From NCBI GenBank assembly GCA_020161065.1, contig JAIUPH010000011.1, positions 620,001 through 684,000 of the forward strand: 64,000 bases of DNA, in the 5' to 3' direction. The position numbers and the translations under genes are program-made. The stretch is from Pseudomonadota bacterium (GTDB lineage Bacteria; Pseudomonadota; Gammaproteobacteria; Burkholderiales; Burkholderiaceae_C). The notes below the pieces were generated by a model. It ran no database searches, was not told the origin of the DNA, and saw only the letters and a program-made list of their open reading frames with translations. Shown piece by piece: positions 19,005 through 28,721 of this stretch. Position 1 is the stretch's first letter; every line of letters begins with the position of its first letter.

Positions 19005-19949
19005 ATGCCCAAGCCGACGCCCCGCCCCGCCCTGCCGCCGCACGACGTGGCCGCGCTGCGCGAACTGACCGTTCGCATCGGTCGCGACGAAGGCGACGTG
19101 GCGCTGGGGCCCAAAGCCCACGCCGTGCTGGCCAAGCTGGTGGAGCGCCCGGAAGAAGTGGCGGTGCGCACCATCACCGAGCTGGCGGCCAGCCTGGGCG
19201 TCAATGCTTCCACCTTGACGCGGCTGGCCACGCGGCTGGGCTACGCCGGCTTCGTCGACTTCCAGCGCGTGTTCCGCGACGGCCTGGCGCAAGGCCACCG
19301 CCACTTCTACAGCGGGCAGGCCGGGCGTCTGGTGGGGTCGCGGATGGGGGCGGCGCCGGCCGGCGCCCGGGCGGCAACGTCGGGCGACGTCGACACCGTG
19401 CTGCAGTTGGCGCGCGAGTCGATCCGCAACGTCGAGGGCTTTCTGGCGCAGTTGTCGGCGGCCGACCTGCGCGACGCGGCCTCGCTGCTGGCCCGCGCGC
19501 CGCGCGTGCGCATCCACGGGCTGCGGCAGTTCGGCGCGCTGGCCAGCTTCCTGTGCTACGGCCTCGGCCTGCTGCGCGGCGACGTCGCGCTGCTCGATGC
19601 GCAAGGCCTGGGCGCCGCCGAAGGCCTGGCCCAGTTGCAGCGCGGCGACGTGGTGGTCGTCACCAGCGTCGCGCCCTACACGCGCGCGGTGGCGCAGGCC
19701 GCGGCGGCGGCCGCCGACGCCGGGCTGACGGTGATCGCGATCACCGACACCCGCGCCTCGCCGCTGGTGCCGCCAGCGCGCCATGCCTTCTTCGTGCCGC
19801 ACGACAGCAGCTTCTTCAGCAACAGCATGGGCGCCTACGTGGTGTTCTGCGAAGGCCTGCTCAACCTGGTGGCCACGCGGCTGGGCCAGCAGGCGCTGGC
19901 GGCGCTGCAGCGGCGCGAGCGCTTCATCTCGGAGCTGGGGGTCGAGTAG
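19005..19949 (+). CDS. RpiR-family transcriptional regulator (second)
   Basis: 314 residues. HTH_6 domain (about 35-105: LGPKAHAVLAKLVERPEEVA, RTITELAASLGVNASTLTRL, LGYAGFVDFQRVF), then a SIS domain (about 155-285: VRIHGLRQFGALASFLCYGL, VIAITDTRASPLVPPARHAF). It is related to the RpiR at 11622 but clearly diverged, including an N-terminal extension of about 30 residues. It closes the importer operon 21 bp after the C45 gene. One of the two RpiR proteins presumably binds the TGCAA array at 15543 and the other the AACGTTTC sites; which binds which is not evident. Confidence 0.9.
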   Translation: MPKPTPRPALPPHDVAALRELTVRIGRDEGDVALGPKAHAVLAKLVERPEEVAVRTITELAASLGVNASTLTRLATRLGYAGFVDFQRVFRDGLAQGHRHFYSGQAGRLVGSRMGAAPAGARAATSGDVDTVLQLARESIRNVEGFLAQLSAADLRDAASLLARAPRVRIHGLRQFGALASFLCYGLGLLRGDVALLDAQGLGAAEGLAQLQRGDVVVVTSVAPYTRAVAQAAAAAADAGLTVIAITDTRASPLVPPARHAFFVPHDSSFFSNSMGAYVVFCEGLLNLVATRLGQQALAALQRRERFISELGVE

Positions 19950-20073
19950 CGACAGCCGGGCCTTGCTGCCGCAGCAAGCCGACGCAGCCCTCGCTCGGCA
20001 TGAACAGCGGCGCCGGCAGGTCGTCGGCACCATGCCAGGCCCGGCGCTCGCAGGGGTCGGGCTCACGCAGCAC
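19924..20073 (-). CDS. Possible small protein of 49 residues, unrecognised
   Basis: A minus-strand frame from GTG (20073) to TGA (19924) follows the S41 gene in the same frame and reads REPDPCERRAWHGADDLPAP then LFMPSEGCVGLLRQQ. The composition is protein-like and it fills most of the gap between two convergent genes. It overlaps the 3' end of the RpiR gene and has no clear ribosome-binding site. It may be a real small gene or the tail of a formerly longer S41 product. Confidence 0.22.
   Translation of the reverse strand: MLREPDPCERRAWHGADDLPAPLFMPSEGCVGLLRQQGPAVATRPPAPR
19962..19978 (+). terminator. Short hairpin after the second rpiR gene
   Basis: CTTGCTG (19962-19968) and CAGCAAG (19972-19978) pair around a 3-base loop, beginning 12 bases after the rpiR stop. 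There is no T-run, so it is at best a weak terminator. Confidence 0.35.
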
Positions 20074-20094
20074 GGGCGCGGCCGGGTCGTTCCT

Positions 20095-21453
20095 TCAGCG
20101 CGCCCACATGCCTTGCCGCTCCGCCGGCTCGCCGCGCGCGGCGCCGGCGCGCAGCGCGCGGCGCAGCACCGTGTCGGCCGCCGACGCCGCCGGGCAGCCG
20201 CCGCCGTCGGCATGGCGTTGCGCGGCGGCCAGCAGCGTTTCGTCGGCGCTGCCCAGCGGCTTGGACAGGTCTTCGGCCACCGCGCAGGTGGGGCCGATGC
20301 CGTTCCAGTAGCGGCCCTGGCCGGCGGCGTTGACCGATTCGAAGTTGACGACGTTGAAGGTGCTGTCGCAGCGGCTCACCGGCTGGAAGCCGACCGGCTT
20401 GCCGCAGCTGGCGGCGCCGACCACCACCACGTCGACGAAAGGCTTGAGGCCGTTGATCACCAGCTCGGCCGCCGAGCAGGTGCGCGGCCCGGCCAGCACG
20501 TAGACGCGGCTCAGGCCCAGCGCCGCCTGCGGGTCGTCGAAGCGCACGCTTTCGTCGTGGTCTTGGTCGAGCTTGTCGTTGTACAGCAGCCGCGCGTAGG
20601 TCTGGTTGCGCGTGCGCGCCGCCGCCACGTGCGAGGCCAGCGTGCGCGACAGCGAGACCAGGCCGCCGCCGTTGTAGCGCAGGTCGATCGCCAGCTCCTG
20701 CACGCCCTGCGCCTTGAAGTCGGCGAAGGCCGCGGCGATGCCGCTCTCGGCCTGGCTGATCATGTCCTTCACGTGCAGGTAGCCCATGCGCCGGCCCTGC
20801 GGGGTCTGCAGCACGCGCGCGCCGGTCACCGGGCTCAGCGCGAAGGCGCCGGCGCGCAGGCTGACGGTACGCGTACCGTTGCCGTTATCCAGCACCAGCG
20901 TCAGGCGCTGGCCTTCGGCGCTGGGCGTGAAGATGGCGTAGTCGTTGGCGGCGACGATCTCGGCGGCCGCGCGGCCGTCGACCGAGACGATGCGCTCGCC
21001 GCGCTGCACGCCTTGCGCGGCGGCGTCCGACAGCGGCTCGACGTAGCGCACGCGCAGCGGCCGCGCCGGGTCGGCGTGGGTCTCCAGCCCGGCCAGGTAG
21101 ACGCCGTAGCCGAGCAGCCGGCCGTCGCCGAAGAAGCGGTCGAAGTCGGCCGTGGGCTCGATGTAGCTCCAGCGGTCGGCCACCGGAAACTGCGGGTCGT
21201 TGCCGGTGTACAGCGAGGCCTGGAAGAACTCGTCCAGCCCCATGTCGCGCGCCGGGTTGGGGTTGGGCGCCTGGCGGTACCAGAAGTACCACTCGTCGAA
21301 GTAGGCGTCGAGCCAGGCGCGTTCGTCCAGCGTGCTGCAGGCGATGCCGGGCAGCGGCGGCAGCGGGCTGTAGACCTCGTCGCCGCCGCCGCAGCCGGCC
21401 AGCAGGGCGGCGCCGATCAAGGCCATCGCGGCGCGCTTCAGGGGTGGGTTCAT
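20095..21453 (-). CDS. S41-family C-terminal-processing-like peptidase, lipoprotein
   Basis: 452 residues. Lipoprotein signal with lipobox LLAGC, Cys21. A PDZ-like segment (about 110-200, [33 protein letters not shown]) precedes the tail-specific protease core: [20 protein letters not shown], then the catalytic Ser327 in [12 protein letters not shown] and Lys352 in [10 protein letters not shown]. The Ser-Lys spacing of 25 matches CtpA/Prc enzymes. It probably acts at the periplasmic membrane face on misfolded or specific substrates. Divergent from valS; convergent with rpiR. Confidence 0.88.
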   Translation of the reverse strand: MNPPLKRAAMALIGAALLAGCGGGDEVYSPLPPLPGIACSTLDERAWLDAYFDEWYFWYRQAPNPNPARDMGLDEFFQASLYTGNDPQFPVADRWSYIEPTADFDRFFGDGRLLGYGVYLAGLETHADPARPLRVRYVEPLSDAAAQGVQRGERIVSVDGRAAAEIVAANDYAIFTPSAEGQRLTLVLDNGNGTRTVSLRAGAFALSPVTGARVLQTPQGRRMGYLHVKDMISQAESGIAAAFADFKAQGVQELAIDLRYNGGGLVSLSRTLASHVAAARTRNQTYARLLYNDKLDQDHDESVRFDDPQAALGLSRVYVLAGPRTCSAAELVINGLKPFVDVVVVGAASCGKPVGFQPVSRCDSTFNVVNFESVNAAGQGRYWNGIGPTCAVAEDLSKPLGSADETLLAAAQRHADGGGCPAASAADTVLRRALRAGAARGEPAERQGMWAR

Positions 21454-21489
21454 CGCGGCTCCCGGTCGGCTCGGCGGCAGGCCCCGACC

Positions 21490-21495
21490 TACAAT
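21490..21495 (+). promoter_or_regulatory. Possible -10 element of the valS promoter
   Basis: TACAAT at 21490-21495 is the only good -10 match in the 139-bp divergent region. The -35 position (TCGGCT, 18 bp upstream) is weak. It would give a leader of about 90 bases before the valS start. Confidence 0.3.
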
Positions 21496-21592
21496 GCCGG
21501 CCTCCCTGCCTGAGTGTTGCTGCACCGGCCCGCGCCCTGGACCCTGGTCCCCGTGCGGCGGCCGGCGGCAAACCATTGTGCCCTTGCCCGCC

Positions 21593-24418
21593 ATGACCAC
21601 GCCCGAGCTCGCCAAGTCCTTCGAACCCGCCGCCATCGAGGCCCGCTGGGCCCCGCTGTGGGACGCCGCGGAAGCGTTCGCGCCCACGCTCGATCCGTCC
21701 AAGCCCTCGTTCAGCATCCAGCTGCCGCCGCCCAACGTCACCGGCACGCTGCACATGGGCCATGCGTTCAACCAGACCATCATGGACGCGCTGACCCGCT
21801 GGCACCGCATGCGCGGCCACAACACGCTGTGGGTGCCGGGGACCGACCACGCCGGCATCGCCACGCAGATCGTCGTCGAGCGCCAGTTGCAGGAGGCCGG
21901 GCTGTCGCGCCACGACCTTGGGCGCAAGAACTTCGTCGCCCAGGTGTGGGACTGGAAGGCCAGCTCGGGCGCCACCATCACGCGCCAGATGCGCCGCATG
22001 GGCGACAGCGTGGACTGGAGCCGCGAATACTTCACGATGGACGACAAGCTCTCGAAGGTGGTCACCGAGACCTTCGTGCGCCTGTACGACGAAGGGCTGA
22101 TCTACCGCGGCAAGCGGCTGGTCAGCTGGGACCCCGAGCTGAAGTCGGCCGTCTCCGACCTGGAGGTCGAAAGCGAGGAGGAAGACGGCTTCCTGTGGCA
22201 CATCCGCTACCCGCTGGCCGACGGTTCCGGCGCGCTGGTGGTGGCCACCACGCGGCCCGAGACCATGCTCGGCGACACCGCGGTGATGGTGCACCCCGAA
22301 GACGAGCGTTATGCCGCGCTGGTCGGCAAGATGGTGATGCTGCCGCTGGCCGGGCGCGAGATCCCCATCATCGCCGACGCCTACGTCGACCGCGCCTTCG
22401 GCACCGGCGTCGTCAAGGTGACGCCGGCGCACGACGCCAACGACTACGCGGTGGGCCAGCGCCACGGGCTGCCGATGATCGGCGTGCTCAACCTCGACGC
22501 CACCATCAACGACCAGGCGCCCGCGGCCTACCGCGGGCTGGACCGCTTCGAGGCGCGCAAGCGCATCGTCGCCGACCTCGAAGGCCTGGGCCTGCTGGTG
22601 GAGACCAAGAAGCACCGGTTGATGGTGCCGCGCTGCGCGCGCACGGGGCAGATCGTCGAGCCGATGCTGACCGACCAGTGGTTCGTGGCGATGAGCAAGG
22701 CGGGCGCCGGCGGCCGGAGCATCGCGCAGCAGGCCATCGACGCCGTGGCCTCGGGCCAGGTGCGCTTCGTGCCCGAGCAATGGGTCAACACCTACAACCA
22801 CTGGATGAACAACATCCAGGACTGGTGCATCAGCCGCCAGCTCTGGTGGGGCCACCAGATCCCGGCCTGGTACGGCAGCGGCGGCGAGATCTTCGTCGGC
22901 CGCAGCGAGGACGAGGCGCGCCAACGTGCGACGCAAGCCGGCTACGCGGGTCCGCTGACGCGCGACGAAGACGTGCTGGACACCTGGTACAGCTCGGCGC
23001 TGGTGCCGTTCTCCACGCTGGGCTGGCCGGCGCAGACGCTGGAGCAGGACCTGTTCCTGCCCAGCAGCGTGCTGGTGACGGGCTTCGACATCATCTTTTT
23101 CTGGGTCGCCCGGATGATCATGATGACCACGCATTTCACGGGGAAGGTGCCGTTCCGCGACGTCTACATCCACGGCCTGGTGCGCGACGCGCAGGGCAAG
23201 AAGATGAGCAAGAGCGAAGGCAACGTGCTCGACCCGGTGGACCTGATCGACGGCATCGCGCTGCCCGAGCTGCTGACCAAGCGCACCACCGGGCTGCGCA
23301 AGCCCGAGACGGCGCCGCGCGTGCGCAAGGAAACCGAGAAGGAGTTTCCGCAAGGCATTCCCGGCTACGGCGCCGACGCGCTGCGCTTCACCATGGCCAG
23401 CTACGCCAGCCTGGGCCGCAACATCAACTTCGACGCCAAGCGCTGCGAGGGCTACCGCAATTTCTGCAACAAGCTGTGGAACGCCACGCGCTTCGTGCTG
23501 ATGAACTGCGAGGGCCACGACCTGCAGCTGGCCGAACCGGTCGAGCACCACGGCGCGCATTTTTCGCCGGCCGACAAGTGGATCACCGGCGAGCTGCAGC
23601 GCGTGGAAGCGGCGGTACATCAGGGCTTCGCCGAGTACCGGCTCGACCTGGTGGCCAACGCGATCTACGGCTTCGTGTGGGACGAGTATTGCGACTGGTA
23701 CCTGGAGATCGCCAAGGTGCAGATCCAGGCCGGCGGCGAGGCCGAGCAGCGCGCCACGCGGCGCACGCTGATCCGCACGCTGGAAACGGTGCTGCGGCTG
23801 CTGCACCCGATCGCGCCCTTCATCAGCGCCGAGCTGTGGCAGACGGTGGCCGTCGTCGCCGGCCGCAAGACGGCCGACAGCGAGGCCACCATCGTCACCG
23901 CCGCCTACCCGGTGGCGCAGCCGGGCAAGATCGACGCCGCGGCCGACGCCTGGATGGCGCAGCTGAAGGCGGTGGTCGGCACCTGCCGCAACCTGCGCAG
24001 CGAGATGGGGCTGAACCCCGGCGAGCGCGTGCCGCTGCTCAGCCACGGCGCGGCGGCCTTCATGGCCGAGGCGGCGCCGCTGCTGAAGGCGCTGGCGCGG
24101 CTGTCGGAGCTGCGCGTGGTCGACGACGAGGCCGCCTTCGCGCAGGCCACGCGCGCCGCGCCGGTGGCGGTGCAGGGGCCGGCGCGGCTGGCGCTGCACG
24201 TCGAGGTCGATCTCGCCGCCGAAGGCGCGCGGCTCGACAAGGAGATCGCGCGCCTCGCCGGCGAGATCACCAAGGCCGACGCCAAGCTGGGCAACGAAAG
24301 TTTCGTGGCGCGCGCGCCGGCCGCCGTGGTGGCGCAGGAGCGCGCGCGCCTGGCCGACTTCAGGCAGGCGTTGGATCGTCTTCGAGACCAGCGAGCGCGC
24401 CTGGCCGCGTCGACCTGA
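21593..24418 (+). CDS. valS: Valyl-tRNA synthetase
   Basis: 941 residues, close to the usual 950. Class I signatures: the HIGH-type HMGH at residues 54-57 ([18 protein letters not shown]) and KMSKS at 537-541. The editing (CP1) domain lies between them ([35 protein letters not shown]). The anticodon-binding domain and a C-terminal coiled-coil arm ([20 protein letters not shown]) complete it. It charges tRNA-Val and hydrolyses mis-charged Thr. The ATG at 21593 begins the conserved [12 protein letters not shown]; longer frames upstream are not conserved-looking. The last 59 bases overlap the convergent dehydrogenase gene. Confidence 0.97.
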   Translation: MTTPELAKSFEPAAIEARWAPLWDAAEAFAPTLDPSKPSFSIQLPPPNVTGTLHMGHAFNQTIMDALTRWHRMRGHNTLWVPGTDHAGIATQIVVERQLQEAGLSRHDLGRKNFVAQVWDWKASSGATITRQMRRMGDSVDWSREYFTMDDKLSKVVTETFVRLYDEGLIYRGKRLVSWDPELKSAVSDLEVESEEEDGFLWHIRYPLADGSGALVVATTRPETMLGDTAVMVHPEDERYAALVGKMVMLPLAGREIPIIADAYVDRAFGTGVVKVTPAHDANDYAVGQRHGLPMIGVLNLDATINDQAPAAYRGLDRFEARKRIVADLEGLGLLVETKKHRLMVPRCARTGQIVEPMLTDQWFVAMSKAGAGGRSIAQQAIDAVASGQVRFVPEQWVNTYNHWMNNIQDWCISRQLWWGHQIPAWYGSGGEIFVGRSEDEARQRATQAGYAGPLTRDEDVLDTWYSSALVPFSTLGWPAQTLEQDLFLPSSVLVTGFDIIFFWVARMIMMTTHFTGKVPFRDVYIHGLVRDAQGKKMSKSEGNVLDPVDLIDGIALPELLTKRTTGLRKPETAPRVRKETEKEFPQGIPGYGADALRFTMASYASLGRNINFDAKRCEGYRNFCNKLWNATRFVLMNCEGHDLQLAEPVEHHGAHFSPADKWITGELQRVEAAVHQGFAEYRLDLVANAIYGFVWDEYCDWYLEIAKVQIQAGGEAEQRATRRTLIRTLETVLRLLHPIAPFISAELWQTVAVVAGRKTADSEATIVTAAYPVAQPGKIDAAADAWMAQLKAVVGTCRNLRSEMGLNPGERVPLLSHGAAAFMAEAAPLLKALARLSELRVVDDEAAFAQATRAAPVAVQGPARLALHVEVDLAAEGARLDKEIARLAGEITKADAKLGNESFVARAPAAVVAQERARLADFRQALDRLRDQRARLAAST

Positions 24419-25334
24419 AGTCGCCCTCGTCGCCGCGCGCGCGCAGGATCTCGTCCATGCGCTGCGCCACCGCCCAGGCGCTGCGGATGCGCGATTCGCG
24501 CGTGGTGCTGGCCACGCGCGGCGTGATCTGCAGCGAGCTGACATCGTGCAGCGGCCTCCCCGGGTCCATGGTGCCCGGCTCCATGCTGTCGAACCAGGCC
24601 GCGGCCATGCGCCGCGTGGCCAAGGCGTGGGCCAGCGCCTGCTCGTCGAACAGGCCCGACGGCGCCAGGCTCACCAGCACCTGGTTGGGCTTGCACTCGG
24701 CCAGGTAGCGCTGGCCCAGCAGGCCGTGGTAGCGCGAGTAGTACGACAGCAGCACGCACACGCCGTCGCTGTGCTCCATCAACTGGCGCAGCGGCACCGG
24801 CTCCACGCCCCAGCGGTCCCACAGACCGTCGCCGGCGTGCACCGCGGGGTCGTAGCCGATGACGCGGGCGCCGAAGGTGTCCAGCAACTGCGCCAGCGGC
24901 CGCGCCGCCGGCGTCATGCCGACGATGCCGACCACCGCGCCGCCCAGCTCGCGGCCGACGGCCAGGCCCTCGGCGTTGATCACCGGCATGCGGCGCAACA
25001 TCTGCAGCAGCGCGCCGATGCTGAACTCGGCCTCGGCGTTGGCGCTGGCGGTGGCCGGGCGCACCACCTCCACGCCGGCGCGGGCGCAGGCTTCGAGGTC
25101 GAGGTTCTCGGCGCCGGCCGACAGCCGCCCCACCGTCAACAGGTGCGGCGCGGCGCGCAGCACCGCGCGGTCCACCGCCACCGAAGGCGGCAGCACCACG
25201 CCGCGGATGCGCGACAGCGCGGCGCGGAACTCCTGCGGGTCGTGCGCGAGGTGCGGCGCGTAGACCACGCCATGGCGCGCCGACAGCCAGTCCAGGACCT
25301 CCGGGTCCAGCGGTTCGACGACGAGCAGCTCCAT
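24360..25334 (-). CDS. D-isomer-specific 2-hydroxyacid dehydrogenase family protein
   Basis: 324 residues. An N-terminal substrate lobe contains [20 protein letters not shown]. The NAD-binding lobe (about 110-290) contains [20 protein letters not shown], where the usual GxGxxG is degenerate (GIVGMTPAA), then [20 protein letters not shown] and [10 protein letters not shown]. The usual catalytic Arg/Glu/His set is partly changed ([20 protein letters not shown]). So the fold is clear but activity is uncertain. The 3' end runs 59 bases into valS on the opposite strand, giving a tail [20 protein letters not shown] that need not be functional. Confidence 0.82.
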   Translation of the reverse strand: MELLVVEPLDPEVLDWLSARHGVVYAPHLAHDPQEFRAALSRIRGVVLPPSVAVDRAVLRAAPHLLTVGRLSAGAENLDLEACARAGVEVVRPATASANAEAEFSIGALLQMLRRMPVINAEGLAVGRELGGAVVGIVGMTPAARPLAQLLDTFGARVIGYDPAVHAGDGLWDRWGVEPVPLRQLMEHSDGVCVLLSYYSRYHGLLGQRYLAECKPNQVLVSLAPSGLFDEQALAHALATRRMAAAWFDSMEPGTMDPGRPLHDVSSLQITPRVASTTRESRIRSAWAVAQRMDEILRARGDEGDFRSTRPGALAGLEDDPTPA

Positions 25335-25417
25335 GGGGGAAGGTTTACGCGTTCGGCCGGCCGGGCCATTGACCCATGCTGCCAGAATGAATGCTTTGAT
25401 CCATTCTATGTAAGCAA

Positions 25418-26293
25418 ATGTTGATCAAGAAGGCCATTTTCCCGGTAGCCGGACTCGGCACGCGCTTCCTGCCCGCCACCAAGGCGCAGCCCAAGGAAAT
25501 GCTGCCGGTCGTCGACAAGCCGCTGATCCAGTACGCCGTCGAAGAAGCCTACGCCGCCGGCGTTCGCGAAATGATCTTCGTCACGGGCCGACACAAGCGG
25601 CCGATCGAAGACCACTTCGACATGACCTACGAGCTGGAGGTGGCGCTGCAAAGCGCCAACAAGAACGAGCTGCTGGAGGTGGTGCACAGCGTCAAGCCCG
25701 ACGACATGGAATGCATCTACGTGCGCCAGGCGCAGGCGCTGGGCCTGGGCCATGCGGTGATGTGCGCGCAGCGCCTGGTGGGCAACGAGCCTTTCGCGGT
25801 GCTGCTGGCCGACGACCTGATGGTCGGCCCGCCCGGCGGCGCGCCGGTGATGCAGCAGATGGTCGAGCAGTTCGCCGAATGGCGCGCCTCGATCCTGGCG
25901 GTGCAGGAGGTGCCGGCCGAGCACACGCGGCGCTACGGCATCGTGGCCGGCGAGCCGGTGGCCGAGCGGCTGATGGACGTCAGCCAGATCGTCGAGAAGC
26001 CGGCGCCCGAGAACGCGCCGTCGCGGCTGGGCGTGGCCGGCCGCTACATCCTGACGCCGGGCGTGTTCCACGAGATCGCCAGCCAGCCGCGCGGCGTGGG
26101 CGGCGAGATCCAGCTCACCGACGGCATCGCCTCGCTGCTGCGCCGCGAGAAGGTCTTCGCCTACCGCTACGAAGGGCAGCGCTACGACTGCGGCAGCAAG
26201 GAAGGCTTCCTGCAGGCCAACGTCGAGCTGGCGCTGGCCCACCCCGAGCTGGGGCCGCCGTTCCGCGCCTTCCTGCAAGGCCTGGCGCTGTAG
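25418..26293 (+). CDS. galU: UTP-glucose-1-phosphate uridylyltransferase
   Basis: 291 residues. Nucleotidyltransferase fold with the start KKAIFPVAGLGTRFLPATKA (UTP loop and Lys), then PKEMLPVVDKPLIQYAVEEA, RQAQALGLGHAV, the metal/sugar Asp in LLADDLM, VEKPAPENAPS and QRYDCGSKEGFL. It makes UDP-glucose for surface polysaccharides and trehalose. The ATG at 25418 gives the canonical N-terminus. It stands alone, divergent from the dehydrogenase, followed 4 bp later by the DUF2189 gene, which may be co-transcribed. A TTGACC at about 25371 could be its -35 but no convincing -10 follows. Confidence 0.97.
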   Translation: MLIKKAIFPVAGLGTRFLPATKAQPKEMLPVVDKPLIQYAVEEAYAAGVREMIFVTGRHKRPIEDHFDMTYELEVALQSANKNELLEVVHSVKPDDMECIYVRQAQALGLGHAVMCAQRLVGNEPFAVLLADDLMVGPPGGAPVMQQMVEQFAEWRASILAVQEVPAEHTRRYGIVAGEPVAERLMDVSQIVEKPAPENAPSRLGVAGRYILTPGVFHEIASQPRGVGGEIQLTDGIASLLRREKVFAYRYEGQRYDCGSKEGFLQANVELALAHPELGPPFRAFLQGLAL

Positions 26294-26297
26294 CGCG

Positions 26298-27137
26298 ATG
26301 GCTGCGCCCGACCCCGCCACGCCCGATCCCGCCGCAGCGGCGGCGCCCGCCGCGCCGGAACCCGCGGCCGCGCCGCGCGTCGAGTTGCGCAGCCTGCACT
26401 GGCGCGACCCGCTGCACTGGCTGGCGCTGGGCTGGCGCGACTTCCGCCGCGCGCCGGCCATCGGGCTGTTCTACGGCGGCTGCTTCATGGTGATGGGCTG
26501 GGCGCTGCTCACCGTGTTCCAGCATGCGCCGGCCTACATGCTGGCCTTGTCGGCCGGTTTCCTGTTGATGGGCCCGTTCCTGTGCCTGGGCCTGTACCGC
26601 ACCAGCCAGCGGCTGGAGGCCGGCGAGCGGCCCGATTTCGGCGACTCGCTGCTGGCCTGGGACACGCGCACCGCGCAGCTCGGCATCTTCGGCTTCGTGC
26701 TGCTGGTGCTGGAGATGCTGTGGGGCCGCGCGACGCTGGTGCTGTTCGCCGTCAGCTTCGACGGCATGCCCGACTTCAAGGGCTCGCTGCTGGCGCTGCT
26801 GGACCCCGAGAACCTGGGCTTCACCACCGCCTGGGTGGTGCTGGGCGCCATCTTCGCGGGGCTGATCTACGCCGTCAGCGTGGTGGCGATGCCGATGATC
26901 CTGCACCGCCAGACCGATGCCGTGACCGCCGGCCTGACCAGCCTGCGGCTGGTGCTGTCGCAGCCCGGCGTGATGCTGTGGTGGGGCGCGCTAATCACGC
27001 TGCTGGTCGGCGTGGCGATGCTGCCTTGGTTCGCCGGGCTGCTGATCGTCGGGCCGGTGCTGGGCCATGCCTCGTGGCACGCCTACCGCGCGGCGGTGGC
27101 CGACGGTGGCGACGCCGGCGGCGACGCCAAGGCTTGA
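26298..27137 (+). CDS. DUF2189-family inner-membrane protein
   Basis: 279 residues. After an Ala/Pro-rich soluble leader (about 1-30) there are about six membrane segments (for example AIGLFYGGCFMVMGWALLTV, AYMLALSAGFLLMGPFLCLG, AWVVLGAIFAGLIYAVSVVA, LITLLVGVAMLPWFAGLLIV). The DUF2189 hallmarks WHALGLRDF-like (LALGWRDFRRAP) and SVVAMPMILHRQTDAVTA are present. Function unknown; members in proteobacteria are often beside respiratory or stress genes. Its stop lies 3 bp from that of the convergent hydrolase. Confidence 0.85.
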   Translation: MAAPDPATPDPAAAAAPAAPEPAAAPRVELRSLHWRDPLHWLALGWRDFRRAPAIGLFYGGCFMVMGWALLTVFQHAPAYMLALSAGFLLMGPFLCLGLYRTSQRLEAGERPDFGDSLLAWDTRTAQLGIFGFVLLVLEMLWGRATLVLFAVSFDGMPDFKGSLLALLDPENLGFTTAWVVLGAIFAGLIYAVSVVAMPMILHRQTDAVTAGLTSLRLVLSQPGVMLWWGALITLLVGVAMLPWFAGLLIVGPVLGHASWHAYRAAVADGGDAGGDAKA

Positions 27138-27140
27138 GCC

Positions 27141-28721
27141 TCAGGAGCGGCTCGACCCTGATGGCGCTGCCGCCGGCGCCGGCGCGGCAGGGGCCGGCGT
27201 GGCCGGTGTCGCGGGTGACGCAGGCCGCAGCGGCGCGCGCGGGTCCAGCACTTCGTTTTGCAGCTCGCGGTCTTCGTGCCACCAGCCGCGGTACCAGGCG
27301 TCGCTGATCTCGCTGACCGAGGCCACCACGCGCGAGGCGCCCAGCGCCTGCAACGCAAAGCCGCCGGCCTGCAGGCGCACGCCGGCCAGGTCCAGCCGGC
27401 AGCCGTCGCTGCGCACGGCGATGCGGCCGCTGAAGTCGCAGGCCGTGGCCAGCAGTTCGCTGCCGGCGGCGTCCAGCGCCACGCCGTCGTCGGCGCGCAC
27501 CTGCACGCCGGTCATCTCCACCGACGAATCGCGCAGCACGATGCGTTGCGCCACCACGTCGGTCAGGCGCAAAGCGTTGCAGCGCTCGATCCACACCTCG
27601 CGGTAGCGGCCGCTGAAGCGGCGGTCGGCCTCGCCGATACAGCGCAGGTCGGGCAAGGGGCCGTCGGCCGGCGGCAGGCGGCGCGACGCGGGCAGCAGCG
27701 GCTGCGGCGGCTCGCGCAGCACGCGCAGCAGCAGCGCCTGGAAGTCCTGCGGCGCCTGGTGCATGGGCGCGTGGCCGATGCCGCGCATGACGTGCAACTG
27801 CGCACGCGGCAGCCGCCGCGCCAGCAGCTCACCGGTGCGCAGCGGGGCGATGGGGTCGGCCTCGCCCCAGATGATCTGCGTCGGCTGCCGCACCGCGGGC
27901 AGCGCGGCGCTGAAGTCCTCGTCGACCAGCGCCAGGCCGGCGTTGATGGAGCTGCGGTCGCGCATCACCAGCGGCCACAGCCATTCGTTGTCGCGCAGCG
28001 CGCCTTCGGCGTCCAGCGGCAGCCCGAACACGCGCTCCACCAGGCGCTGGCCGAGGTCGCGCAGGCGCTCGGCCGGCTGCCGCAGCGGCTCGGGCAGGCC
28101 TTCCAGCGGCAGCCGCGCCATGTGCTTGGTGAACGCCGTGCGGTGCAGGATGCCGGCCACGTCGACCAGCAGCAGCATGGCCACGCGCTCGGGAAACTCG
28201 GCGGCCAGCCGCAGCGCCACCGCGCCGCCCATCGAATGGCCGGCCACGGCCGCGGGCCCGCGGCCTTCGCGCGCCAGCAGCCGCTCCAGCACGCGCGCGA
28301 ACTGCGTCGGCGACAGCCGCGCCGACGACGCCGACGAGTAGCCGAAGCCCGGCAGGTCGACCGCCAGCACGCGCCAGTCGCGCGCCAGCGCCGGCATCAC
28401 GGGCAGCCAGTCGGTGAAGCCGTTCTGCCCGAGGCCGTGCACCAGCAGCAGCGGCGGCGCGGCGGCCGGGCCGGCGCGCACGCAAAGCATCTCGCCGCCC
28501 AGCACCGGCTCGGGCTCCAAAGCCACGCGCCAGTCGGCCGGCAGGCGCGCGCGCAGCGCGTCCACGCTGCGCAGCCGTTCGCGGCAGTGGCTGCACGAGG
28601 CTTCCGGCGATGCGGCCGGCGCCTGCGCGAAAGCCGGTCGCCAGGCGATGGACGAAAGCGCCGACAGTGCCGACAGTGCCGACAACGCGGCGCGGCGGCC
28701 CGATGCGGTGGCGTGCTTCAG
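27141..28721 (-). CDS. Secreted alpha/beta hydrolase with an extra C-terminal beta-rich region
   Basis: About 526 residues. No ATG or GTG fits. The frame opens at a CTG overlapping the preceding gene's stop (CTGA, 28718-28721), giving LKHATASGRRAAL, a good n-region; a TTG at residue 13 is the alternative. A signal core of LSA repeats ends in FAQA. The alpha/beta hydrolase (about 70-325) has LLLVHGLGQNGF, the nucleophile elbow GHSMGG with Ser163, IIWGEADPIAPL for the acid and GIGHAPMHQ for the His. The region about 345-480 (RCNALRLTDVVAQRIVLRDS ... VRSDGCRLDLAGVRLQAGG) has regular short beta repeats like a parallel beta-helix, then a Pro/Ala tail. Substrate unknown. Confidence 0.78.
   Translation of the reverse strand: MKHATASGRRAALSALSALSALSSIAWRPAFAQAPAASPEASCSHCRERLRSVDALRARLPADWRVALEPEPVLGGEMLCVRAGPAAAPPLLLVHGLGQNGFTDWLPVMPALARDWRVLAVDLPGFGYSSASSARLSPTQFARVLERLLAREGRGPAAVAGHSMGGAVALRLAAEFPERVAMLLLVDVAGILHRTAFTKHMARLPLEGLPEPLRQPAERLRDLGQRLVERVFGLPLDAEGALRDNEWLWPLVMRDRSSINAGLALVDEDFSAALPAVRQPTQIIWGEADPIAPLRTGELLARRLPRAQLHVMRGIGHAPMHQAPQDFQALLLRVLREPPQPLLPASRRLPPADGPLPDLRCIGEADRRFSGRYREVWIERCNALRLTDVVAQRIVLRDSSVEMTGVQVRADDGVALDAAGSELLATACDFSGRIAVRSDGCRLDLAGVRLQAGGFALQALGASRVVASVSEISDAWYRGWWHEDRELQNEVLDPRAPLRPASPATPATPAPAAPAPAAAPSGSSRS
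28660..28686 (+). repeat. Three 9-bp tandem repeats in the hydrolase signal peptide
   Basis: GCCGACAGT, GCCGACAGT and GCCGACAAC (plus strand) encode, on the minus strand, the repeated Leu-Ser-Ala of the signal-peptide core. Change in copy number would lengthen or shorten the hydrophobic core in steps of three residues. Confidence 0.8.

Noticed and set aside
20885-24544. A minus-strand open frame of over 1,200 codons opposite valS
   Set aside because: It is antisense to a clear aminoacyl-tRNA synthetase, has Arg/Gly/His-rich non-protein-like composition and arises from the strong GC codon bias.
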